This document shows, one piece after another, positions 16,727 to 24,401 of a stretch of DNA of 64,000 bases. The number at the start of each line of letters is the position of its first letter. The stretch's first letter is position 1. The DNA is from Paenibacillus sp. FSL R7-0273. GTDB lineage: Bacteria > Bacillota > Bacilli > Paenibacillales > Paenibacillaceae. The notes beneath the pieces are model-generated. The model was not told where the DNA came from. It saw only the letters and a program-made list of their open reading frames with translations, and searched no databases. The stretch is from positions 5,591,501-5,655,500 of the forward strand of contig NZ_CP009283.1 of the NCBI RefSeq assembly GCF_000758625.1. The letters are read 5' to 3'. A program made the translations under genes and the position numbers.

Positions 16727-17680
16727 ATGAGCAAACAACTTAGTGCCGTCACTTTTGGCGAGCCGATGGCGATGTTTTATGCAAATGAAGCAGGACCGCT
16801 GCATGAGGCAACCTCGTTCTCTAAGGCGCTGGCCGGAGCAGAAAGCAATGTGGCAACCGGTCTGTCCCGCCTCGAACACACAACCGGATATGTAACCAAG
16901 CTGGGTGAAGACAATTTCGGGCAATTCATTGCCATGGCCCTTAACAAAGAAAATATCGATACAGACAGCATCACTTATACCAAGGAAGCTCCTACCGGAA
17001 TGCTGATCAAGTCCAAGGTGCTTACCGGCGACCCTAAGGTTGAATATTTCCGCAAAAACTCCGCCGCGTCCAAGCTGAACCTGGCTGACTTCGACGAGGC
17101 CTATTTTGCTTCCGCCGGCCATCTGCATGTAACCAGCATTTCTTCCGCACTCTCGAAGACCTGTCATGAGTTCTCATTGCATGCTATGGAATTTATGAAA
17201 AAGAACGGCAAAACCGTCTCCCTGGACCCGAACCTGCGCCCGACCCTGTGGCCTGACAAGGAGACTATGGTAGCTACCATCAACGATCTCGCCACCCGCT
17301 GTGACTGGTTCCTGCCGGGCCTGGGTGAAGGCAAAATTTTGACCGGCCTTGAAACACCGGAGGAAATTGCCGCTTACTATCTGGAACGCGGGGTATCCCT
17401 CGTTGTAATCAAGCTGGGCCCTGAAGGCGCTTACTACAAAACGGCTGCCGGAGAAGAAGGCTATGTGGACGGCTTTAAGGTGGAAGAGGTAGTCGATACA
17501 GTCGGTGCAGGGGACGGCTTCGCCGTTGGCGTAATCAGCGCCATGCTGGAGAAGCTTACCGTGGCTGAAGCCGTACGACGCGGCAATGCAATCGGTGCGC
17601 TGGCCGTTATGTCTCCCGGAGACATGGACGGACTGCCTACCCGCGACAAGCTGGAGAGCTTCATGAGCGCCGGCGTTTAA
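16727..17680 (+). CDS. kdgK: 2-dehydro-3-deoxygluconokinase (PfkB family)
   Basis: This kinase phosphorylates 2-keto-3-deoxygluconate with ATP, giving the substrate of the neighbouring aldolase. The protein of about 317 residues has the PfkB fold with an N-terminal sugar-binding part (AGAESNVATGLSRL) and the ATP/catalytic signature DTVGAGDGFAVG near residue 260, with its catalytic Asp. LDPNLRPTLW in the middle is typical of KDG kinases. Two in-frame ATGs occur at 16721 and 16727. The GGGGAGG site is only 3 bases from the first but 9 from the second, so the second is preferred. It ends at a strong terminator. Confidence 0.94.
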   Translation: MSKQLSAVTFGEPMAMFYANEAGPLHEATSFSKALAGAESNVATGLSRLEHTTGYVTKLGEDNFGQFIAMALNKENIDTDSITYTKEAPTGMLIKSKVLTGDPKVEYFRKNSAASKLNLADFDEAYFASAGHLHVTSISSALSKTCHEFSLHAMEFMKKNGKTVSLDPNLRPTLWPDKETMVATINDLATRCDWFLPGLGEGKILTGLETPEEIAAYYLERGVSLVVIKLGPEGAYYKTAAGEEGYVDGFKVEEVVDTVGAGDGFAVGVISAMLEKLTVAEAVRRGNAIGALAVMSPGDMDGLPTRDKLESFMSAGV

Positions 17681-17727
17681 AAGTTACTGCTGCTGACTGC
17701 ACGCAGAGAAGCCATTATTCATTTATA

Positions 17728-17775
17728 AAAAGGGAGTGCTCCAGCGGCGTTATGCCGGGAGCACTCCTCTTTTTT
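17728..17775 (+). terminator. Intrinsic terminator of kdgK
   Basis: GGGAGTGCTCC (17732-17742) pairs with GGGAGCACTCC beginning near 17757, followed by TCTTTTTTC. It is 50 bases beyond the kdgK stop. Confidence 0.9.
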
Positions 17776-18560
17776 CTTAAAGCTTTTGCAGCGGTAGTTC
17801 TCCAGGCATTTAACCCACTCAAGCTACTCTAATCTATACAGAACGTCATTAAGAGACTAACAAACCGTCTCCTGTTCCTGCCTTAGGTAAAGCGTTGAGC
17901 AGCGGATAGATCTCTCTTGCCAAAGCGCTAACCTTAGTCAGTCGGTTCGGAGCCAAATGAGTTTTAAGTGTAGTTTGTGCAATTAAAACAGGGGAATTCA
18001 GTCATTTTAAGGAGATAACTGTATTCTGTACATCTATTTTTCGCGAAAAACCCGGTTCGGGGCGTTTTTAGCAAATATAAATGTATAGAGTGCAGTTAAA
18101 CCCTGCAGCGAAGCTAATTAGCCTAGTTTAGTTGCAGAAAGTACAGTTATTTCAACCCGGCTCATTCATGATGCCGTGCAATTACCTACGAAACAGGACA
18201 AGTGCATCACCGAGAAGAAGAAGAGGCGGACGCGGACGCCTTTATTTGGTTTTACAGGATCTTCGCTCTGCTTCCCCCAGCAAAAAAATAGCTTTGATGT
18301 TGGTCAACACCCCTGCTGATAAAGGACTTTAGCTGTGGAAGCGATAGATTGTCTCCATGTGAGGTTATACAGGTAATTGCGGATTATATAGCAAACTTCT
18401 TAATCGCAATAGACATAAGCTTAAATAAGAGGGAAGCTGTGCTCCCCTCCATAAGTAACCTCTAAACTTGTCCAAAACAAACTTTGGGACAGGCAGTACA
18501 ACTCGCAAATTTAGGACTAAGCAGACGCTAAAAGAATAAACCGTTTTACCCAAAACTCCG
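17776..18560. other. 785-base stretch with no supported gene
   Basis: Only short frames without ribosome sites or recognisable protein character occur here. The stretch separates the convergent kdgK and kdgR genes. It holds an imperfect 81-base inverted repeat (18017-18097, listed separately) and a hairpin in the region 18466-18494 (TTGTCCAAA with TTTGGGACA). A further GGGA-loop-TCCC hairpin lies near 18431-18446. It may be repeat-derived DNA or the relic of a lost gene. Confidence 0.5.
18017..18097. repeat. Imperfect 81-base inverted repeat
   Basis: AACTGTATTCTGTACAT (18017-18033) faces ATGTATAGAGTGCAGTT (18081-18097). The arms agree at 14 of 17 positions as reverse complements, and the differences preserve several pairings. 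An inner hairpin, AAAAAC facing GTTTTT around CCGGTTCGGGG-like sequence, sits in the loop. A related GTACAGTTA piece recurs at about 18141-18149. Confidence 0.5.
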
Positions 18561-19577
18561 TTATACCGGAGGTCGTACAGACTGCCCCTGCTGGAGCGCC
18601 GGCGGAAAGCGGTACGTAATCGGAACCGCAGCATCCTGATCCTCGATCAGCGAGAGCATGATCTTCGCCGCCTGCATGCCCATTTCGTAAGCCGGCTGGC
18701 GGATCGTTGTAATTGCCGGGTTGTAGATCAGGGCAAACTCGGCATCATCAATGCCGATAACGGACAGGCGGCCGGGAATCGCGACAGATTGGCGGTTCGC
18801 GTATTTCAGAATTTCGCCGAGCACAAGGTCATTGGCAGCTACCAGCGCCGTCGGCGGATGCGGCCCGTTCAGCAGCTCATCCAGCGCGGCAGAGATCCGC
18901 TCTCTGGGCACGCTGCACATATAACGCTCATTCAAAGGCAGACCTGCCTCCTCCATCGCCTTCTTGTAGCCGCTCATCCGTTCCTTGCGCGGGGTAATGG
19001 CGTTCTCCCCGAGCGGCAGCGACAGGATGGCGATAGCCTCATGACCGTTGCGGGTCAGCTCCTTGACCGCTGTCTTGACGGCCATTTCATTGTCCAGCAG
19101 CAGGCTCTGGGTCGTTACCCCTTCAACCAGCCGGTCCATGAACACAAGCGGATACTCCGCCTCTATCAGCCGTGTATAAGCCGCAGACTGGTGACCGGTC
19201 GGAAAAATAATCAGCCCGTCCACCTGACGCGCTACCAGCGTCTCCACATACGTATTTTCTTTTTCCGAGTTCTCGTCGGCATTGCAGATGATGACCTGAA
19301 TGCCCCGGCGCTGCAGCTCATTTTCGATCGCCCGGATGCACTGGATTGACAGCGAGTAATCGATATTGGCGACAATGATCCCGACCATATGTGTGCGGTT
19401 CTGCTTCAGGCTGCGGGCCAGGCCGTTCGGCTGATAATTCAGCTCCTCGATCACATCGGCAATCCGGTTCTTAGTCGCTTCGCTCATGTATTTAAACCGT
19501 TTATTCAAAAATTGTGAGACTGTGCTCTTCGAGACTCCCGCCTTCTGGGCAACATCCTCAATCGTCAGTTTTTTCAT
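18561..19577 (-). CDS. LacI-family repressor, KdgR-like
   Basis: This 338-residue regulator has an N-terminal LacI helix-turn-helix, KLTIEDVAQKAGVSKSTVS, followed by the hinge helix NGLARSLK. A periplasmic-binding-like effector domain runs through VGIIVANIDYSLS to SVIGIDDAEFALIYNPAITT. The pattern and the nearby eda and kdgK genes point to a KdgR that represses uronate/KDG catabolism and is released by 2-keto-3-deoxygluconate. That assignment is inferred from context, not from effector residues. The ATG at 19575-19577 is chosen because GGAG lies 8 bases upstream; an earlier ATG seven codons before would leave no ribosome site. The terminator of the preceding operon ends only about 20 bases before this start, so its promoter must overlap that hairpin. 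Confidence 0.88.
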   Translation of the reverse strand: MKKLTIEDVAQKAGVSKSTVSQFLNKRFKYMSEATKNRIADVIEELNYQPNGLARSLKQNRTHMVGIIVANIDYSLSIQCIRAIENELQRRGIQVIICNADENSEKENTYVETLVARQVDGLIIFPTGHQSAAYTRLIEAEYPLVFMDRLVEGVTTQSLLLDNEMAVKTAVKELTRNGHEAIAILSLPLGENAITPRKERMSGYKKAMEEAGLPLNERYMCSVPRERISAALDELLNGPHPPTALVAANDLVLGEILKYANRQSVAIPGRLSVIGIDDAEFALIYNPAITTIRQPAYEMGMQAAKIMLSLIEDQDAAVPITYRFPPALQQGQSVRPPV

Positions 19578-19598
19578 CTTTTCCGCTCCACTCCGCAT

Positions 19599-19643
19599 AA
19601 AAAAGCCATACCTTTGATATTATCAAAAGTATAGCTTTTTTTT
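19599..19643 (-). terminator. Intrinsic terminator of the second sigma/anti-sigma operon
   Basis: ATACCTTTGATA and TATCAAAAGTAT form a stem with one mismatch (11 of 12). It extends through GC pairs to A- and T-runs on each side (AAAAAAGC to GCTTTTTTT). The stem could also bind a repressor because it lies right before kdgR, but terminator is the simpler reading. Confidence 0.8.
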
Positions 19644-19667
19644 AGTAAATTATCCAGATGAAATGAA

Positions 19668-20846
19668 CTAAAGTTTTTTCTTTATTGTGGAGGCATCGAT
19701 CTTCTCCCCGTATTCCTCATACCACCAGTCATAATACCACTGCTCACCGGTTGCAATACTGATATCCACTGTCCGTTTTTCACCGTTAACCTCATAATGA
19801 GCCACATAATACTCTTCCTCAGTAGTAATGGACAGCTCACCGTAATGCACTTTGGTTGGCCGCTTTTTCTTTTCTGTAGTAACTGTTTCCGGAAGCACAT
19901 CACTCTTCCCGGTTGTTATATCGTACAGCTTGCTGTGCTGAATAAAACCGCCATTCCCGGCCTCTTTATAATCAACCAGCAGCAGCTCATTCCGATCCGG
20001 ATCAGCAGCAATAAATGCATGATCAAGACTATAATCAGAGGAATTTAATGTAAAGAGATCAGACGGAGCTGTCACATCACCTGCAGAGGCTTTTTTGAGA
20101 TCCAGGACAGATATTTTACCGGGACCTCGTGTTTTCACCTCACCGACCGTATAAGCTCCATTGGTAAATACCAGATAATCTCCCGCACTGAAAAGGTAGC
20201 CCAGAGCAAAATAAGTCTGTGCCCCGCCCGCATACAAAGGAAATGTATACAGTCTTTGGGCGGATTCTGCCGACAGCTCGGTATGCCCCTTAGGAGTCAG
20301 ATAGAGAGTATAAGGCTCTGTATTCCGGGTGTATCCGGGTCTGAGATAATCAACCTTTGGCGGCGGCGGTGACCAGACAATCCCCAGCGGAGTATCCACT
20401 GCCTGTGCAGAGCTTTTATCCCTGTCCATGGGCAGTGACATCACATACTTCAATCCGCCGAGCTCAAAATTCACCTTGCTGTAGTATCCCGTTCTCTTCT
20501 GCGCAGCAGGTGAAGGAGAAGGGGCGGCCGGTACAGATGGCTGGACTGCAGCACCGCTTTTGTTGTTCCAAATGGCCTGCGGACCCTCACCGCTTTCTCT
20601 CCCGCCGCCCGCCAGCGGCCACATCAGCGCACCAACCAGCATAACCGCCGCTATACCAGCGATGCCAATACGTCTGCGTGAAGTAGCCTTCTCCGTCCCG
20701 GCACGCCGCTCAGCGGCAAGCTCAATCCGGGCCATCAGCTGCGGGGTAAATCCTTCTTCTGTGAACGGGCCTCGTCCGGCCTCACGGTACCATTCAGGCT
20801 TCGCCGTCATTACCTTCGTCTCATCCTCTGACAGTCTGTGCTTCAT
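19668..20846 (-). CDS. Putative membrane anti-sigma factor
   Basis: The 392-residue protein has an N-terminal cytoplasmic part (about 1-57) containing EEGFTPQLMARIELAAERRA, one membrane helix near residues 60-77 (IAGIAAVMLVGALMWPLAG), and a large outside domain. The outer domain opens with a Pro/Ser linker, includes the Pro run VWSPPPPKVDYLRPGY, and ends in a region rich in Trp and Tyr. There is no HxxxCxxC zinc motif, so it is called an anti-sigma on gene order and architecture only. The start overlaps the stop of the broken sigma gene by four bases (ATGA), a typical coupling. If the sigma gene is really inactive, this protein has lost its partner. Confidence 0.7.
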   Translation of the reverse strand: MKHRLSEDETKVMTAKPEWYREAGRGPFTEEGFTPQLMARIELAAERRAGTEKATSRRRIGIAGIAAVMLVGALMWPLAGGGRESGEGPQAIWNNKSGAAVQPSVPAAPSPSPAAQKRTGYYSKVNFELGGLKYVMSLPMDRDKSSAQAVDTPLGIVWSPPPPKVDYLRPGYTRNTEPYTLYLTPKGHTELSAESAQRLYTFPLYAGGAQTYFALGYLFSAGDYLVFTNGAYTVGEVKTRGPGKISVLDLKKASAGDVTAPSDLFTLNSSDYSLDHAFIAADPDRNELLLVDYKEAGNGGFIQHSKLYDITTGKSDVLPETVTTEKKKRPTKVHYGELSITTEEEYYVAHYEVNGEKRTVDISIATGEQWYYDWWYEEYGEKIDASTIKKKL

Positions 20847-21379
20847 CGCTCATCCTCCTCCAGCGCTTTTCTCATTTTCTCCCTGGCCCGGGACAGCCGG
20901 GATTTCACAGTCCCTTCCGCTACACCGAGCAGCGCCGCCGTTTCTGAGGTGGACAGCCCCTGCTGTATCTCCAGCATCAGCACCTCCCTGTGCTTATCCG
21001 GCAGCTCCATAATCAGCTCCCAGATGCGGTTAACATACTGCTTGCTCAGCGCCTCTTTTTCGGCAGACCCTGCTTGTCCGGGAGACTGATTCTTCCCTAG
21101 CGGAATGAAGCGGTGCCAGAAGCTGTTTCGTCTCCAACTGAATGCAGTGTTGCGGGTAATGGTCAACAGCCAGGTTTTTAGTGTAGCGCTGCCCCGGTAT
21201 TTGGCGATATTGCGGTGCGCCTTCAGGAACACCTCCTGGCTGATGTCATTCGCCTACTCCCGGCTGCCGCTCAAAAAATACGCATAATTCCATACATCCC
21301 GCCCGTAAGTCTCCATCATTTCCCGCAGCGTCATGGACGGCGCATAGGCTACGGCATACGGTAACTCTTCACTGTGCAT
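20843..21379 (-). pseudogene. ECF sigma factor gene interrupted by an amber codon
   Basis: Reading from ATG at 21377-21379, which is preceded by an AGAGGTGAGAG site, gives 41 residues ending in YAYFLSGSRE. Then TAG occurs at 21254-21256. In the same frame the sequence goes on as ANDISQEVFLKAHRNIAKYRG, the conserved region 2 of ECF sigma factors, and reaches a complete region 4 with LPDKHREVLMLEIQQGLS and LLGVAEGTVKSRLSRAR. The frame is intact before and after, so a single C-to-T change of a CAG codon is the simplest cause. An internal GTG at 21232 would give only 129 residues, lacking most of region 2. The rest of the gene is undamaged, so the change is recent, a sequencing error, or suppressed. 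Confidence 0.8.
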
Positions 21380-21536
21380 ATTCTCTCTCACCTCTTTGGT
21401 CAATAAGACTCTCCGGACTGCATTTGGTTCCCTCTATCTTCCAAAAATGATATTCAGCTCTTAAGCATCGAAAATAATTATGTATTTTAACTTAAAATAA
21501 TAAATTTTTTACGTTGATTTTATCGTTTCCTTGCGT

Positions 21537-21564
21537 TGTATCCTGTGTAATACAGGAATATAAT
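21537..21564 (+). promoter_or_regulatory. Promoter with operator in the spacer, upstream of the LacI gene
   Basis: A -35-like TTGTAT (21537-21542) and a perfect -10 TATAAT (21559-21564) are 16 bases apart. The perfect inverted repeat TCCTGT-GTAAT-ACAGGA (21541-21557) fills the spacer, so a bound repressor would block RNA polymerase. Autoregulation by the LacI protein is inferred. The -35 matches only in part. Confidence 0.55.
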
Positions 21565-21617
21565 AACAGTAATCAGGCATAAGCTGCTGTGTTGTACAGC
21601 AACAACGGGGGATTCTT

Positions 21618-22607
21618 ATGAAAAGCAAAAAGGTAACGCTGACCCAGATCGCAAAAGCGCTCGGGCTGTCTCCGGTGTCGGTCAGCAGAGCGCTGGCGGA
21701 TCAGGGCGGCATCAGCGAGGAAATGAAGGCCAAGATTGTGGAAAAAGCGGCGCAGATGGGCTATATCCGGCCCCGCAAGGCAACTCCTCCGAAAATTCTG
21801 GTGCTTCACCAGAAGCCTTATCAGCATGACAACAGCAACTTCAGCTACAAGGTTCAAGGCATCGAAAAGGCGCTGCAGCAGGCCGACACGGATTACAGCA
21901 TTGAATTTGTGGATAAGGAGCACCAGAACAGCCTGGCTTTGCCCTACCGTTTAAGTAAAGGCTACAAGTTCGACGGGGTTATTTTTATCGGGCGGTTTAA
22001 CAGTGACTATATTTCCTTTATTCATAAGCAGATTCCGGCGCTGATTCTGTATGTCGGTTACTCACCGGCCTATGATTACGACAGTGTGTGGTTCAGCTTC
22101 CTGCATGCCGGCTACAAGCAGTGCCAGTATCTGATCGGCCGCGGGCACCGCGCAATCGGCTTTGTTGGGAATCTTAGCGCCTACCGTAACAAGGAAAAGA
22201 AAACAGGCATCACCTCCGCACTGGAGGAGCATGGGCTGCCGGCTGACGGGGCGCTTTTTTGGGAGCGTGATGAGGCGCTTGGGAGCAGGCTGTCCGGACT
22301 GATTGCCGAAGGCGGGCTGCCGACCGCTTTTATCTGTGAGCATGATTTCACGGCTGTAGAGCTGATCCGCCTACTGCAGGAGCGCGGAATCAAGGTACCC
22401 GAGCACGTTTCCATTCTCAGCAGCGGCAACACGGAGATATCCGCTCTTTCAACCCCTCCGCTTACTACAATGGATCTGAATATCGGTTACTCCTGTCAGA
22501 GAGTGGTAGCCACATTGCTCAGCCGGATTGCCGACCCGCAGAAGCCTGCGGAGAATATTGCTGTGCTTAGCACTTTTGTGGAAAGAGAATCCGTAAGGAG
22601 CATCTGA
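21618..22607 (+). CDS. LacI-family transcriptional regulator
   Basis: This 329-residue regulator has a LacI helix-turn-helix, VTLTQIAKALGLSPVSVSRA, at residues 6-25. The effector domain contains GYKFDGVIFIGRFNSDY, IGFVGNLSAYRNKEKKTG and the late LTTMDLNIGYSCQR. The ATG at 21618 follows a modest GGGG site. The two exporter genes start 42 bases downstream in the same direction, so it probably controls them from a shared promoter. LacI regulators usually bind sugars, so the inducer may be a sugar or glycosylated compound; nothing in the sequence identifies it. Confidence 0.9.
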   Translation: MKSKKVTLTQIAKALGLSPVSVSRALADQGGISEEMKAKIVEKAAQMGYIRPRKATPPKILVLHQKPYQHDNSNFSYKVQGIEKALQQADTDYSIEFVDKEHQNSLALPYRLSKGYKFDGVIFIGRFNSDYISFIHKQIPALILYVGYSPAYDYDSVWFSFLHAGYKQCQYLIGRGHRAIGFVGNLSAYRNKEKKTGITSALEEHGLPADGALFWERDEALGSRLSGLIAEGGLPTAFICEHDFTAVELIRLLQERGIKVPEHVSILSSGNTEISALSTPPLTTMDLNIGYSCQRVVATLLSRIADPQKPAENIAVLSTFVERESVRSI

Positions 22608-22649
22608 TTCCTATATAGGCAGGTGTATTTTCAAAAGGTGGGATGTTAA

Positions 22650-24401
22650 ATGCAATCCTCTATTTTGCTGCGTTTTTTCAAAGCCCGCAAGACTGATTAT
22701 TTGATCGGGTTTTCTTTTATGTTCGCCGCTTCCTTTATTCAGACGCTGTTTCCCAAGGTGCTGGGCCGTGCGGTTGATCTGATGAAGGTCAGCGGCTTTG
22801 ACACCAGACAGGTGCAGCTTCAGGTGCTGTGGATGGTGCTGATTGCCGCAGGCGTGTTCACCTGCACTTTTTTATGGAGAAATATCATCATCAAAAGCGC
22901 ACGCAACCTCGAATGTTACCTGCGTGAGGAGCTGGTACGGCACTATCTGAAGCTCTCTCCCTCTTTTTATAACAGCCGCAGGACAGGCGACCTGATCGCT
23001 TATGCCATCAATGATATTTCTGCGGTACGGATGACGTTCGGTCCGGCTACGGCGATGTCGTTCAACGGCATTGTAATCTGCTGCTCCTCCATTTACTTCA
23101 TGTTCGCTACAGTTGATCCCCGTCTTACGCTGGCTACACTTGCCCCTTTGCCTTTTATCATTGTAATTATGCTGTTCAGCAGCCGTAAGGTGCAGACCCG
23201 GTTCAGAGTGGTCCAGCAGCAGTTCGGCGCCGTGTCCGGTAAGGTTCAGGAGAATATCTCCGGTATCCGTGTTATCAAAGCTTATGTGCAGGAGCGTTCG
23301 GAGATGGAGCGCTTCAGCGGGCTGAGCAGCAAGATGAAACAGGCCAATCTGGATCTGATCCGTGTCTCTGCCGCGCTGCCGGCGATGATCGAATTCGGTT
23401 TTGCGGTCTGTTTTGTTATAAATCTGGTGTACGGCAGCCGTCTGGTCATGCGCGGGGATATCAGTGTCGGGGATTTCGTCGCTTTTAACGGGTATTTGAG
23501 CCTGATCATCAGCCCCATCGTGTCCATCGGCAAAATCGTTACTACCATTCAGCGCGGCATAGCCTCTCTGGGCAGATTGTATGAGGTGCTGCGGGTGCAG
23601 CCTGACATTAAGGATAAGCCGCAGGCGGTTCACATTCAGCCTAAAGGTGAGGTGCAGCTGCGCAATCTGACCTTCCGCTACAATGGCTCGGATACGCCTG
23701 CCCTGCGCAACATCACACTCAACCTCCCTAAGGGACACAGTCTGGGCATCATCGGCCGTACCGGCTCAGGTAAAAGCACCCTGGCCTCGCTGCTCTTCCG
23801 CTTCTACAATGTAGAGCCCGGGCAGATCCGCCTGGACGGCAGGGATATCAACGATTACAGGGTTGAGGCGCTGCGCGGAGGAATGGGCTATGTGCCGCAG
23901 GACAGCTTTGTTTTTGCCGCTACGGTTAAGGATAACATCACCTTTTTCAAGGATAGCTATAGTGATGCTCAGGTCCGGCAGGCGGCTGAATCCGCACTGA
24001 TTGCGGACAGTATTAATGGTTTTCCTGACGGCTATGATACGGTTCTCGGGGAACGCGGCGTCAATCTGTCCGGCGGACAAAAGCAGCGGCTGGCCATCGC
24101 CCGCGCCCTGGTCAGTGATCCGGCCATTCTGATTCTGGATGATGCGCTGTCGGCAGTGGACAGCGTGACGGAAGGGCAGATTCTGGCGAACCTCAAGCAG
24201 GTCCGGGCAGGCCAAACTAACATTCTAATCTCGCACCGCATCTCGTCGATTAAGGAAGCCGATGAGATTATCGTGCTCGACAAAGGGATTATCGCCGAAC
24301 GCGGGACGCATGAACAGCTGATTGTGAAAGGAGGCCTGTACTTTGATATCTACACCGAACAGCATGAAGAAGGAGATCACTCCGCGCCCCAAAAAGCCTG
24401 A
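22650..24401 (+). CDS. ABC exporter half-transporter, degenerate-site subunit
   Basis: This 583-residue protein fuses a six-helix exporter membrane domain to an ATPase domain. The ATPase has Walker A GRTGSGKS near residue 370, signature LSGGQ near 473, and Walker B ILILDDALSAVD near 492. The residue after the Walker B Asp is Asp instead of the catalytic Glu, as in the BmrC (YheI) half of the BmrC/BmrD multidrug exporter, so one of the two ATP sites should be weak. The ATG start follows AGGTGGG. Its 3' end overlaps the next exporter gene by 59 bases, and the pair should form a heterodimer in the cell membrane. Substrate is unknown. Confidence 0.93.
   Translation: MQSSILLRFFKARKTDYLIGFSFMFAASFIQTLFPKVLGRAVDLMKVSGFDTRQVQLQVLWMVLIAAGVFTCTFLWRNIIIKSARNLECYLREELVRHYLKLSPSFYNSRRTGDLIAYAINDISAVRMTFGPATAMSFNGIVICCSSIYFMFATVDPRLTLATLAPLPFIIVIMLFSSRKVQTRFRVVQQQFGAVSGKVQENISGIRVIKAYVQERSEMERFSGLSSKMKQANLDLIRVSAALPAMIEFGFAVCFVINLVYGSRLVMRGDISVGDFVAFNGYLSLIISPIVSIGKIVTTIQRGIASLGRLYEVLRVQPDIKDKPQAVHIQPKGEVQLRNLTFRYNGSDTPALRNITLNLPKGHSLGIIGRTGSGKSTLASLLFRFYNVEPGQIRLDGRDINDYRVEALRGGMGYVPQDSFVFAATVKDNITFFKDSYSDAQVRQAAESALIADSINGFPDGYDTVLGERGVNLSGGQKQRLAIARALVSDPAILILDDALSAVDSVTEGQILANLKQVRAGQTNILISHRISSIKEADEIIVLDKGIIAERGTHEQLIVKGGLYFDIYTEQHEEGDHSAPQKA

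Noticed and set aside
18132-18332. Small plus-strand gene in the gene-poor stretch
   Set aside because: No ribosome site, no homology and odd composition (Arg-rich cluster); treated as chance.
19599-19643. Operator of the KdgR-like repressor
   Set aside because: The palindrome has A- and T-runs and lies after the anti-sigma gene, so a terminator explains it better; dual use cannot be excluded.
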